Origin: Taklimakanibacter deserti
Lineage (GTDB): Bacteria > Pseudomonadota > Alphaproteobacteria > Rhizobiales > Aestuariivirgaceae
Assembly: GCA_003574785.1 (NCBI GenBank)
Contig: QORU01000010.1
Coordinates: 1-64,000, forward strand
Length of the DNA: 64,000 nt
Direction of reading: 5' to 3'
This document shows, piece by piece, positions 53,551-61,734 of the stretch; position 1 is the first letter of the stretch, and every line of letters begins with the position of its first letter. The notes under the pieces are model-generated. The model had not been told where the DNA came from. It made no database searches and saw nothing but the letters and a program-made list of their open reading frames with translations. Position numbers and translations under genes: made by a program.

Positions 53551-54444
53551 TCAGGCAGGTGCTGCGAGCGCCGGACTCTGGGCAAGCTCGCCGCGCTCGG
53601 CGCGCTTCGCCTGTTCCGCGAGCCTCGCACTCTGGCGCTCTTCGCGCCGCTTCATGATCTCATAGGCGATCGCGCCGAGGAGCGAGATCGCGATGATGAT
53701 GAAGGCCAGCGCCGACAACGCCGGCGTCGTGCCCTGCCGGACCTCGCCGGCGAGAACCGTCACCAGCGTCTTGTCGGCGAGGATCGCGAATGTGGTGGTG
53801 TTGTAGTTCTCGAAGGACGACAGGAAGGCGATGACGGCGGCCGAGATCAAGGCCGGCTTCAGGAACGGCAGCAATATATGCCAGAAGACCTGCGGGTAGC
53901 TGGCGCCGAGATCGAGGGCGGCCTCCTCCTGGGCGCGGTCGAAACGCTGCAGCCGTGCCATGATGATGAGAAGGCAATAGGCGGCGATGAAGCTCGACTG
54001 GCCGAAGATGGCGAGCACGATGCCTTTGTAGAAAACCCCGCGCGTGCCGGTCATCTCGGAAAAATCGCGCCAGAAGATCACGGTCGAGATGCCGATGATG
54101 ACGCCGGGTGTCAGCACCGGCGACACGGTCACCAGATAGTAGAGCGAGCGGGCACGGTGATAGATCTGGTTCATCACGATGGAGGCGGCAAGGCCCACCG
54201 GCACCGACACGCAGATGACGCCGATGCCGATGATGATCGAATTGATGAGGCCGTCCATCATGGCCCGATGGTTCCATAATTTGACGAACCAGCCGAGCGT
54301 GAAGCCTTCGAAGGGATAGGCCGTCGGGTAGGACGGCGTGTTGAAGGCGGTGATGCTCATGACCACCAGCGGGCCGAAGAGATAAGCGAAGAACAGCAGG
54401 ATATAGAAGCCGATCATCACCTTGTTGATCGTCCGGGAGCTCAT
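53551..54444 (-). CDS. ABC transporter permease (PotC-like)
   Basis: 297 residues with six membrane segments. The EAA loop for ATPase docking is QEEAALDLGASYPQVFWHILLP (as ALDLGASYPQVFWHILLPFL). Second permease of a spermidine/putrescine-type importer. It overlaps the upstream permease gene by four bases. The C-terminus carries an Arg/Glu-rich tail beyond the usual end. Confidence 0.9.
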   Translation of the reverse strand: MSSRTINKVMIGFYILLFFAYLFGPLVVMSITAFNTPSYPTAYPFEGFTLGWFVKLWNHRAMMDGLINSIIIGIGVICVSVPVGLAASIVMNQIYHRARSLYYLVTVSPVLTPGVIIGISTVIFWRDFSEMTGTRGVFYKGIVLAIFGQSSFIAAYCLLIIMARLQRFDRAQEEAALDLGASYPQVFWHILLPFLKPALISAAVIAFLSSFENYNTTTFAILADKTLVTVLAGEVRQGTTPALSALAFIIIAISLLGAIAYEIMKRREERQSARLAEQAKRAERGELAQSPALAAPA

Positions 54445-55442
54445 TTTATCGCCTCCCCGAGACTGACCTTGAACAGGCGGAGCATCAGCAGGACGAGCGC
54501 GATGCAGGCGGCAAGCAGGATGAAGGCGTAAGCCGCCCCCCGCGGCCAGTTGAAGGCCTGGAAGAAGAAATCATAGACGATCGAGGTGAACCACAAGGTG
54601 TTGGGCCCGCCGAGGAACTGAGGTGCCGCCAGCGAGCCCGCCGACAGCATGAAGACCATGGTGCAGCCCGACGCGATGCCGGGCTTGGCATAGGGGATGA
54701 CCACATCCTTATGGATGCTCCACCAGGAGGCGCCGAGATCGCGCGCCGCCTCGATCTGGTTCTTGTCCAGGCTCTCGATCGCATTGTAGAGCGGGAAGAC
54801 CATCACAAGGAGATAGGCATAGGACAGGCCGACATAGAGGCCGACATTGTTGCCGAGGAAGTCGATCGGCGCATCGGTGAGCCCGAGCCCCATGAGCATC
54901 TGGTTGATGAGACCCTTGCTGGCCAAGAGCAAGCGCAGCGAGAAGGCGCGCAGGATCTCGTTCACCCAATAGGGAACGATCAGTGCCAGCATCAGGAGGC
55001 GAACCTTCTGCGCGCTTCCGGCCTGCGCCATGTAATACGCCAAAGGATAGCAGATCGCGAAATTGAGAAAGGTCACGAGCGCTGAAATGGCAAGCGTAAA
55101 GAAGAAAGCCCAGAGATGGGTCGTGTTGACCGAGCCATCGGTCGGCTGGATGAAGAAGGAGCGATATTGATCGAGCGTCAGTATGTCCTTCGGCCCGCCG
55201 CGGTCGGCGGCGACCAGCTTCGGATGGAAGCTCTCCTGCACCATATAGAGATAGGGCAGCACAACCAGCATGAGCATCCAGAAGGCCACCAGCCCGATGA
55301 AGACGAGGCCCAGTACCGGGCCGTTGCGCTCGAAGAAGCCGCGATGGGTCGGATCATGGGCCAAGCGCTGCTCATAGCGCGCCATCACCATGAAGGCGGC
55401 GATGACCAGCACCGGGATGAGGTAAACGAGAAGCCTACTCAC
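54441..55442 (-). CDS. ABC transporter permease (PotB-like)
   Basis: 333 residues with six or seven membrane segments and the EAA loop IEAARDLGASWWSIHKDVVI. It pairs with the downstream permease. It overlaps the ATPase gene by eight bases. Longer than typical PotB because of an N-terminal extra segment (LLVYLIPVLVIAAFMVMARY). Confidence 0.9.
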   Translation of the reverse strand: MSRLLVYLIPVLVIAAFMVMARYEQRLAHDPTHRGFFERNGPVLGLVFIGLVAFWMLMLVVLPYLYMVQESFHPKLVAADRGGPKDILTLDQYRSFFIQPTDGSVNTTHLWAFFFTLAISALVTFLNFAICYPLAYYMAQAGSAQKVRLLMLALIVPYWVNEILRAFSLRLLLASKGLINQMLMGLGLTDAPIDFLGNNVGLYVGLSYAYLLVMVFPLYNAIESLDKNQIEAARDLGASWWSIHKDVVIPYAKPGIASGCTMVFMLSAGSLAAPQFLGGPNTLWFTSIVYDFFFQAFNWPRGAAYAFILLAACIALVLLMLRLFKVSLGEAIK

Positions 55443-56520
55443 GGGCCATGCTTCCTTCCGGGAGAACCAGCCCCAGCTCGGGATCGTAGGTGACCTGCGC
55501 CTCGACGCCTTGCTCGGGTATCGTCACGCGCTCGAGGCGCCCGACGGTGAGCGTGATGTCCTTTTTGGCTGCACCCTTCAGGAATATGTGACTGGCATTG
55601 CCTTCAAAAGCGACACTGAGGACCGTCGAGGTGATGGTCGCATCCGGTGCGCCCTTGCCGAGGCGCAGCGCCTCGGGGCGGATGAAGAGAATGGCCTTGT
55701 CGCCGGCCTTGACGCCTCCGGGATTGCGCCCGCGCAAGGGGCCGAAGGCCGTGTCGATGACGGCGCCCGATGCATCGGCCTTGCTGACGCGCCCGGGGAA
55801 AGGATTGTTCTCGCCCACGAAGGAAGCGACGAAGGCGGTCTTTGGCGCGTCATAGACCACCTTGCCGTCGCCAATCTGCTCGATGACGCCATTGTTCATG
55901 ACCGCGATGCGGTCCGACATGGTGAGCGCCTCGCCCTGGTCGTGGGTGATGTAGATGAAGGTGATGCCGACACGCTGCTGGATGGCGCGCAATTCGGTTC
56001 GCATATGCTGGCGCAGCTTGAGGTCAAGCGCCGAGAGTGGCTCGTCGAGCAGCAGCACTTTCGGTTCGACGGCAAGCGCGCGAGCAATGGCGACACGCTG
56101 CTTCTGGCCGCCGGAAAGCTCGCTCACCAGCTTCTTGCCCTGTCCGGGAAGGGCGATCAGGCTGAGCAGTTCGTCTGCCTTCTTCATGCGCTCGGGTTTG
56201 GAGACGCCACGCACGCGCAATCCATAAGTGATGTTCTCGGCAACCGTCATCAGCGGGAAGAGCGCCAGATTCTGGAAGATGAGCGCCGTCGGCCGCTTGT
56301 TCGGCCCGATGCCCGCCATATCCTGTCCGGCGATGCGCACAGCCCCTTCGGAAGGATCGAGAAAACCCGAGACGGTCCTGAGGATCGTCGTCTTGCCGCA
56401 CCCCGATGGGCCCAGGAACGAGAAGAACTCGCCGCCCGCGATCTGCAGCGACGCGCCGCTGACGGCGGTGAATTGACCAAATCTGACCGTAACGCGGTCG
56501 AGTTCGACGTTAGCGCTCAT
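55435..56520 (-). CDS. ABC transporter ATP-binding protein (PotA-like)
   Basis: 361 residues: Walker A GPSGCGKTTILRT, signature LSGGQKQRVAIARALA, Walker B VLLLDEPLSALD, switch His in YITHDQGEALTMSDRIAV, and a C-terminal TOBE domain (FIRPEALRLG). Energises import by the two permeases. Separated from the binding-protein gene by about 240 bases of hairpin repeats. Confidence 0.93.
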   Translation of the reverse strand: MSANVELDRVTVRFGQFTAVSGASLQIAGGEFFSFLGPSGCGKTTILRTVSGFLDPSEGAVRIAGQDMAGIGPNKRPTALIFQNLALFPLMTVAENITYGLRVRGVSKPERMKKADELLSLIALPGQGKKLVSELSGGQKQRVAIARALAVEPKVLLLDEPLSALDLKLRQHMRTELRAIQQRVGITFIYITHDQGEALTMSDRIAVMNNGVIEQIGDGKVVYDAPKTAFVASFVGENNPFPGRVSKADASGAVIDTAFGPLRGRNPGGVKAGDKAILFIRPEALRLGKGAPDATITSTVLSVAFEGNASHIFLKGAAKKDITLTVGRLERVTIPEQGVEAQVTYDPELGLVLPEGSMARE

Positions 56521-56617
56521 CCCCTGCCCTACCTAAAAGCCCTGTCGCTCGCCTTTGTGGCGAAGTCTGTTCTGCCGTCAGTAAAAACCGTTCTGGCGCG
56601 CCGGTCCAGCGCAATTC

Positions 56618-56705
56618 ATGGCCGTCCTTGAGGCGGCCATCCAGTCCCGTCCGTGGAACAGCTATATCACGCCGAGTCTGGATGGCCGGGTCGGAGCCCG
56701 GCCAT
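56618..56705. repeat. Two short palindromes of the dispersed ATGGCCGG type
   Basis: ATGGCCG/CGGCCAT at 56618-56640 and ATGGCCGGG/CCCGGCCAT at 56682-56705. The second reads MAGLXPAI-like on the minus strand and resembles the unit at about 3850-3885. They lie between the binding-protein and ATPase genes. Confidence 0.65.
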
Positions 56706-56735
56706 GAAAACCGGCCCCGACAGTGGCGGGGCCGG
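56706..56735 (-). terminator. Terminator or attenuator after the binding-protein gene
   Basis: CCGGCCCCG and CGGGGCCGG form a perfect 9-bp stem with a 7-base loop, followed on the minus strand by TTTTC. It lies 26 bases after the binding-protein stop and would make that protein more abundant than the membrane parts. Confidence 0.75.
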
Positions 56736-56760
56736 CTCTGCGATATTCGTTTCAAACCGC

Positions 56761-57930
56761 TCAGGCGGCCTTGAACTTGTCCGCATACTGACTGCGGATC
56801 TCGGCATACCAAGTCGGCTCCACCGGCCAGGGCCAGAGGTTCTTGAGCGCGTCTCCCGGGAAGGCTTCCTGGAAGATCTTCTTCGCCGCATCCGACAGCA
56901 AGGCATCGGCGCCGGTGATGACCGGGTTGTAGCCGGAGCCTTCGGCGAGATGCGCGGACGATTCAGGCGTCTGCAGGAAGTTCAGGAACTCATAGGTCTG
57001 GTCGACATTCTTGGCCGACTTCATCAGCGAAGCGCCGTCCACCCAGGCGATGGCGCCTTCCTTGGGTGCGGTGTAGTTGACGGGCTTGCCTTCCTTCTTG
57101 AGAGAGATCGGCGGGCCGTCCCAGGTGAGGCCGATCCAAACATCGTTCTCCATGAGGCCCGACTTGGTGTTGTCGGCCGAATCCCAGAACTGCTTGACAA
57201 AGGCCTTGTTCTCGATGGCGAAGGCGAGGATCGGATCCCAAAGCTTCTTGAAGGATTCCTCGTCCTTGTAGCCGTCCTTCATGCGGTTGGACGGCATCTT
57301 GCCATTGGCGTCCCACCACAGACCGATGCTCAGCAGATAGGAATGCGGACGGCCCTGGACATGGCCCTTGACGCCTTCATCCCACAGCGAGCCATAGGAG
57401 AGCTGGGCCGGATCGCCCTTATAGAGATCGGTGCGGTAGGAGATCGCTTCCGAGCCCCACACATGCGGCAGCCAATAGAGGCCGCCTTCCCATTCCCACA
57501 GCTCCTTGGCGCTGCCCAGCATCGAGGGAATGATGTTGCCGATGTTCTTGAGCTTGTTGGTGTCGAAGGGCGCCAAGACCGCGAGGTCCTTATATTGCGG
57601 AGCGCGGTTCATGGTCGGCGAGCACAGATCGAAGCCTTCGCCGCCCGTCGCCTGGAGCTTGTTGATCTGCTCTTCGTTCTGCGAGAAAGGCGTGGTGTTG
57701 ACCTTGATGCCGGTCGCCTTCTCGAAATTTGGAATGACGGGGTCCGGATACTCGTCCGACCACATGAGGATCGAGAGCTCACCCGATGAAGACCAGGCAC
57801 GTTTGAGATAGAGAGGGCTCGTCAGCCCGACCGCTCCGGCGGCGAGGCTCGCCTTGAGCAGGCTGCGGCGGCTTATCTGTGCGGCGCGCACCAGATCCAA
57901 AGTCGCCTTTTGGGGATCGTATTTCTTCAT
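56761..57930 (-). CDS. Tat-exported extracellular solute-binding protein (PotD-like)
   Basis: 389 residues. A twin-arginine signal (ISRRSLLKASLAAGAVGLTS) means it is exported folded. The mature part has the type 2 periplasmic binding fold (LSILMWSDEYPDPVIPNFEK, SLWDEGVKGHVQGRP). Family members carry polyamines, but also 2-aminoethylphosphonate and other amines; nearby phn genes make an organophosphonate a candidate substrate, not proven. Confidence 0.88.
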   Translation of the reverse strand: MKKYDPQKATLDLVRAAQISRRSLLKASLAAGAVGLTSPLYLKRAWSSSGELSILMWSDEYPDPVIPNFEKATGIKVNTTPFSQNEEQINKLQATGGEGFDLCSPTMNRAPQYKDLAVLAPFDTNKLKNIGNIIPSMLGSAKELWEWEGGLYWLPHVWGSEAISYRTDLYKGDPAQLSYGSLWDEGVKGHVQGRPHSYLLSIGLWWDANGKMPSNRMKDGYKDEESFKKLWDPILAFAIENKAFVKQFWDSADNTKSGLMENDVWIGLTWDGPPISLKKEGKPVNYTAPKEGAIAWVDGASLMKSAKNVDQTYEFLNFLQTPESSAHLAEGSGYNPVITGADALLSDAAKKIFQEAFPGDALKNLWPWPVEPTWYAEIRSQYADKFKAA

Positions 57931-57974
57931 CTGCTTCCTCCGAAGTGCCGCGAGACTATTCCCGCGGCACCAAT

Positions 57975-57991
57975 GTAAATGCCCAATTTAC
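57975..57991. promoter_or_regulatory. Palindrome upstream of the ABC operon
   Basis: GTAAAT-GCCCA-ATTTAC, a perfect 6-5-6 inverted repeat 45 bases before the binding-protein start codon. Possible operator of an unidentified regulator. Confidence 0.45.
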
Positions 57992-58031
57992 GTGGCCGGC
58001 AGGTCCGGCTCTTTCTTGATTTCAGTCCAGT

Positions 58032-58049
58032 ATGACGGGCCGATGACTG
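58032..58049 (-). promoter_or_regulatory. Possible Pho box upstream of the ABC operon
   Basis: Minus strand: CAGTCAT-CGGC-CCGTCAT, two 7-base units 11 bases apart that each keep GTCAT of the PhoB consensus CTGTCAT. The spacer is GC-rich rather than AT-rich, which weakens the call. Confidence 0.35.
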
Positions 58050-58100
58050 TCGGGCAATGGGGTTCGGAACCTGGCTCCATGTCCCGGAAGCGGCTGGACC

Positions 58101-58868
58101 TCAAGGCCGAGCCCTGGCCAGCAGCACGCCATGGCGCCATCTGGATACGGGCAGCGTCGCGACATAGAGAACCGCCATGGTAAGCAATGTGGCCCAGGGC
58201 CATTTCAGCAGGCCGAGCGCCAATAGTCCCGCCAAGGCCACCGGCGGCAGAAGCATGAGACGGGATGCCTTGCGGCCAAGGGCTTTGCCCGAAAAGGTCG
58301 GCCAGGTGCTGATCATCAGGCCGGCCACCGCTGTCAGCACGCCGAGCGCAAGCCAAGACGCCGCGTCATGGCCGAGAGCGCCCGACAATTGGGCGAGAAT
58401 GGGGGCGAGCGCCAGGAAGGCGCCGGCGGGTGCCGGAACGCCGGTGAAATAATTCGCCATCCAGGCGGGTGCGTTGGCATCCAATTGCGCCACGTTGAAT
58501 CGGGCGAGCCGCAAGGCGCAGCAGGTGGCGAGCGCCAGGCAGGGCAGCCATCCGGTCATGCCGAACTGCTCGAGGCCCCAGCAATAGACGATGAAGGCGG
58601 GAGCGGCGCCAAAGCTCACCACATCGGCGAGCGAGTCGAGCTCACCGCCGAAGCGCGAGGTGGTGCCGGTCAGGCGGGCGATGCGGCCGTCGCAGGCATC
58701 GAGGATGGCGGCGAGGAAGACCGAGAGCACGGCAAGCTCGATGCGGTCCTGCGCGGCGAGCAGAAGGGCGGTCATGCCGGCGCACAGCGAAGCGGCGGTA
58801 AAGAGATTGGGCAGCACGAAGCGCAGATCATGCTCCGTCTTGCCGAGCTTGCGGGAAAGCGTTCTCAT
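58101..58868 (-). CDS. pssA: CDP-alcohol phosphatidyltransferase (phosphatidylserine synthase type)
   Basis: 255 residues from the ATG at 58868 that overlaps the upstream stop (ATGA). The CDP-alcohol motif is DGRIARL...FGGELDSLADVVSFG, with all catalytic Asp residues. FVLPNLFTAASLCAGMTALL at the N-terminus is typical of PssA, which makes phosphatidylserine from CDP-diacylglycerol and serine, the precursor of phosphatidylethanolamine. Coupled to a sulfatase-fold membrane protein. Confidence 0.85.
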   Translation of the reverse strand: MRTLSRKLGKTEHDLRFVLPNLFTAASLCAGMTALLLAAQDRIELAVLSVFLAAILDACDGRIARLTGTTSRFGGELDSLADVVSFGAAPAFIVYCWGLEQFGMTGWLPCLALATCCALRLARFNVAQLDANAPAWMANYFTGVPAPAGAFLALAPILAQLSGALGHDAASWLALGVLTAVAGLMISTWPTFSGKALGRKASRLMLLPPVALAGLLALGLLKWPWATLLTMAVLYVATLPVSRWRHGVLLARARP

Positions 58869-60589
58869 GGCGTGACGCTCGCTGTCTGCGGTGCGCGCGG
58901 CTTGCTTTCGAGCGACTCCGGCTCGCGATAGTCCTGCGTGAGATCGATCGGATGCCAGAGCACTTCCTTGGAGAACAGGCCAAAGATGTCGCCGCTGGTG
59001 AAGGCCGGCGCGACTGACGGCCGGGCGAAGAGCGACTCGTCGTAATAGCTCGCGACGTCGGCATGGGTATAACCCATCATTTCGAGAAGGCTCGGCACGA
59101 TGGTGAAGTGGCTCGCCCAGCCGTGGCTCGAGCGCGCCCCTTCTTCGAGCCTGGCGCGCAGGCCGGGATCGCTCGCAAAAGCGAGCAGCGGAACGAGGCC
59201 CTGGCGCGGATCGGGATCCTCGATCGAGCAATGGGTGAGCTGGCCCTCGCGGAGCGCCTGCCCGTGATCGGAGGTATAGACCATCGCCAGATTCGAAAGA
59301 CCGATGTCCTTGAAGAACCGGTCGAAGAAATGGTCGACCGACCAGGAGATGGCGTTGCGATAGGACGCGATCCGGTGCGGGGTATCGCTGGAACCGCTTT
59401 CGATCATGGTCGGACCGAACTTCGCCTGGTCCTTGGGATAGGTCGCATCATAGGGGAAATGCGCGCCGTTCTTGTTGGCGTAGATGAAGACCGGCTGATC
59501 ACCCTTCAGTTCCTCGGCGATGATGCGCAGGAGCTCGAAATCGGCCTGATCGGGCGTTACATAGTCGAGCGAAACATAGCGATCGATATTGCGGGTCTCC
59601 GAGATCGTCATGAAGTTCGTAAGCTTGCCGGGATTCTTCATGATGGCGCCCTGGGCATCGATGAAGACGGTGCGGTACCCGGCCTTCTTGGCATAGCTCC
59701 AGATCAGCGGGTTGGTGTTGACGCTGGTCGTGAGATCGCTCCGCCTGGCGCCGCTGCGCAGGATGAAATTGGAATAGTGGCTGCAATTGCCGCCCGACGC
59801 CGCCGGACCGAAATCCACGAAATTCGCCTTGAGCGCCGGCAGATCCGGCGTGACCGGGTTGCCGGGAGAAAAATCGAGATAATCGGCGCGAACGCTCTCA
59901 TCGACCAGCATGAGGATATTCTTCACCCGCGCTTGCGGATCTGGCGTCCACGTCACCTCACCGCGGACCTGGTTTTCCAGGGTCGCGATCTTTCCCGCCG
60001 CGAAGGCGGTGACGGAAAGGGGCGCGAATTGCTTCGGCATCGCCTGCTGGCCGCTGCCCGACTTCATCGCCACGATCAGCGCGATTGCGGCGAAGGGCAG
60101 AATCGGCAGGACAGCGAGGCGGCCCATCCACAGACGGGCCTTTGCCCTACGCAACGGTGCCGGGAATCCCATGATCAACAGCCCGGCGACCAAGGTGAGG
60201 CCGGCCGACATCATCAGATGCCAGCCATAGAAATCCGCCGCCCGTCCGGCTTCCTGGCGGGCGTTCCACAGTGATACAACATCGAATACGGTGAATTCCG
60301 ACCCGCTGATGCTGTAATAGCCGACGGAGCCTGCGGTCGACACGGCTAGGATCACGGCCCAGAACAGGCGCGAGGACCAGCGCGGCTGAAATGCTGCTAC
60401 GAAAATGGCGGCAACCGACAGGAGCCACACGCCCAGGAAGGCGATGAGGGTGACGTAGCGATTTTGCGCGACGAGGACGTCGATACGGCCGACAAAGCCG
60501 AAATTGGTCAGGGCAATGAATGCCGAAAGCAGGAGAATCTTGAGAAGAACGGCATGATTTGCCAAAAGCCGCACGGCAGACCGGAACAT
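58865..60589 (-). CDS. Membrane sulfatase-fold protein (phosphoethanolamine transferase / LtaS-like)
   Basis: 574 residues from the ATG at 60589 with GGGAGGAA upstream. Five N-terminal membrane segments, then an extracytoplasmic domain with ILMLVDESVRADYL, the nucleophile-region SGGNCSHYSN, IYANKNGAHFPY and MVYTSDHGQAL. It resembles enzymes that move head groups such as phosphoethanolamine onto envelope molecules. Coupling to pssA and a Pho box upstream suggest envelope lipid remodelling under phosphate limitation. Confidence 0.82.
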   Translation of the reverse strand: MFRSAVRLLANHAVLLKILLLSAFIALTNFGFVGRIDVLVAQNRYVTLIAFLGVWLLSVAAIFVAAFQPRWSSRLFWAVILAVSTAGSVGYYSISGSEFTVFDVVSLWNARQEAGRAADFYGWHLMMSAGLTLVAGLLIMGFPAPLRRAKARLWMGRLAVLPILPFAAIALIVAMKSGSGQQAMPKQFAPLSVTAFAAGKIATLENQVRGEVTWTPDPQARVKNILMLVDESVRADYLDFSPGNPVTPDLPALKANFVDFGPAASGGNCSHYSNFILRSGARRSDLTTSVNTNPLIWSYAKKAGYRTVFIDAQGAIMKNPGKLTNFMTISETRNIDRYVSLDYVTPDQADFELLRIIAEELKGDQPVFIYANKNGAHFPYDATYPKDQAKFGPTMIESGSSDTPHRIASYRNAISWSVDHFFDRFFKDIGLSNLAMVYTSDHGQALREGQLTHCSIEDPDPRQGLVPLLAFASDPGLRARLEEGARSSHGWASHFTIVPSLLEMMGYTHADVASYYDESLFARPSVAPAFTSGDIFGLFSKEVLWHPIDLTQDYREPESLESKPRAPQTASVTP

Positions 60590-60637
60590 CGCATTCCTCC
60601 CACCCAAGGCGCTCGATGACGGTCGGGCTACGGTCGG

Positions 60638-60655
60638 GTTACAGTTTTGAGACAG
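60638..60655 (-). promoter_or_regulatory. Pho box upstream of the sulfatase-pssA operon
   Basis: Minus strand CTGTCTC-AAAA-CTGTAAC: two direct 7-base repeats with an AT spacer, matching the PhoB pattern CTGTCAT-A/T4-CTGTCAT in most positions. It lies 49 bases before the start codon, and about 70 bases before the divergent DUF3726 gene. Confidence 0.6.
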
Positions 60656-60724
60656 TTGGACGACGATTTTGCAAAAGCGGGGCCAGCCCTAGGCTCAGCC
60701 TGCGCCCAGGAGAGGACCCAAGAG

Positions 60725-61201
60725 GTGCCCATAGGCTTTGATGACCTGTCTGCCGCTGCTGCCCGGCGGTTGCGGGAGAGCGGTTCGCCCGACATTGCGG
60801 AAGAGAGCGGCTGGGCCTGCGCTTGGCTTGCGGCCTGCGCCTATCCGGGGGTCGAGCTCCTGCTCGAAGCCCTCGATGCGACGCCGCCTGAGGCTCGTCA
60901 TCCGGTCCTCGAAGCGGACGTCCTTGGCCTCGATCTGGGGAACATTTCCTGTGTCTTCCTTGGCCCTCCTGTCGCCCGGATGGTCGAGCCGCAGGGCCGG
61001 CTCTTCCTGCGTAATGTCCACCATGGGCTCTATCTCCTGCCCTTCTCGGTCAAGGCCAATATCGGCATCGGCTGCCCGGTCGATCCGGCCTTCGCGCTGG
61101 GCGGCGAGCGGACAAAGAACCCATATGAGGAAAAGCTCGCTTTGGCCCGGCAGGCCGGCATCGTGGTGGCCGAGCCTCTGTGGCAGCGCCTGGCGGGCTG
61201 A
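60725..61201 (+). CDS. DUF3726 domain-containing protein
   Basis: 158 residues from a GTG at 60725 with AGGAGAGG upstream; a longer in-frame start at 60647 would run through the divergent promoter region. Contents: DLSAAAARRLRESGSPDIAE, ESGWACAWLAACAYPGVELL and NPYEEKLALARQAGI. The pattern resembles DUF3726 proteins of unknown function. Confidence 0.65.
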   Translation: MPIGFDDLSAAAARRLRESGSPDIAEESGWACAWLAACAYPGVELLLEALDATPPEARHPVLEADVLGLDLGNISCVFLGPPVARMVEPQGRLFLRNVHHGLYLLPFSVKANIGIGCPVDPAFALGGERTKNPYEEKLALARQAGIVVAEPLWQRLAG

Positions 61202-61236
61202 AAAATCTGTCACATTCGCCGGGATTGTGCTATTAA

Positions 61237-61255
61237 TATATCGTTATACGATATA
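61237..61255. promoter_or_regulatory. Perfect 19-bp palindromic operator
   Basis: TATATCGT-TAT-ACGATATA, centred 21 bases before the start of the small gene at 61267. It would cover a promoter or ribosome region; probably the binding site of that gene's product or of a PadR/XRE-type repressor. Confidence 0.65.
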
Positions 61256-61266
61256 ACTGGATCACG

Positions 61267-61506
61267 ATGATGGACAAGCCCGTCGAGAACAGATTTTCAC
61301 CGGCCTCCGACCGGCATCGCCGGGTCGGGCTCGGAATCTCCGAGGCCCAGCTCGCAAACGAAGTCGGCATCAGCGTCGCACGCCTTCATGAATATGAAGC
61401 GCGGCCGGCGGACGCCTATGACATCGGCCTTCATCTCAGGATCAGCCAGGTCCTGGATCGCTGCGAAAGACGGCAGAAGGGCCAGAATGATTTTTGGCTG
61501 ATCTGA
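61267..61506 (+). CDS. Small helix-turn-helix (XRE-like) protein
   Basis: 79 residues. GLGISEAQLANEVGISVARL followed by HEYEARP resembles the Xre-type helix-turn-helix (Q/E-A-Q-L-A-N-E-V-G-I-S-V-A-R-L-H-E-Y-E), and LRISQVLDRCERR follows. A perfect palindrome just upstream supports DNA binding and self-control. Target genes unknown. Confidence 0.6.
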   Translation: MMDKPVENRFSPASDRHRRVGLGISEAQLANEVGISVARLHEYEARPADAYDIGLHLRISQVLDRCERRQKGQNDFWLI

Positions 61507-61608
61507 GTCTCGCCTTGGAAGAAGCGAGGGGCTTTGCCGCTGCGCTCCCTGCGCATGCCGGCCAATATTTGCAGCTGAGGGAATCAAAGGCTAGAAGCAT
61601 GCTCCCTC

Positions 61609-61721
61609 GGAGCAAATCCCGCCAAAGTCTCCCGACTTTGGCGATAAGGATTTGCTCCAACATAATAATTTGGCGCGAATCCTTTTCGGCGAGGTGGAGT
61701 CCACCTCGCCGGGAAGCGCGC
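61609..61721. repeat. Two-hairpin palindromic repeat, copy B
   Basis: Hairpin 1: GGAGCAAATCC-CGCCAAAGTC with GACTTTGGCG-GGATTTGCTCC. Hairpin 2: GGCGAGGTGG and CCACCTCGCC. Compared with copy A at 43516-43625 the stems differ at paired positions so that pairing is kept. It ends 13 bases before the CoA-transferase start, with the ribosome site AAGGAG directly after it. Confidence 0.85.
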
Positions 61722-61734
61722 TAAGGAGTAACGC

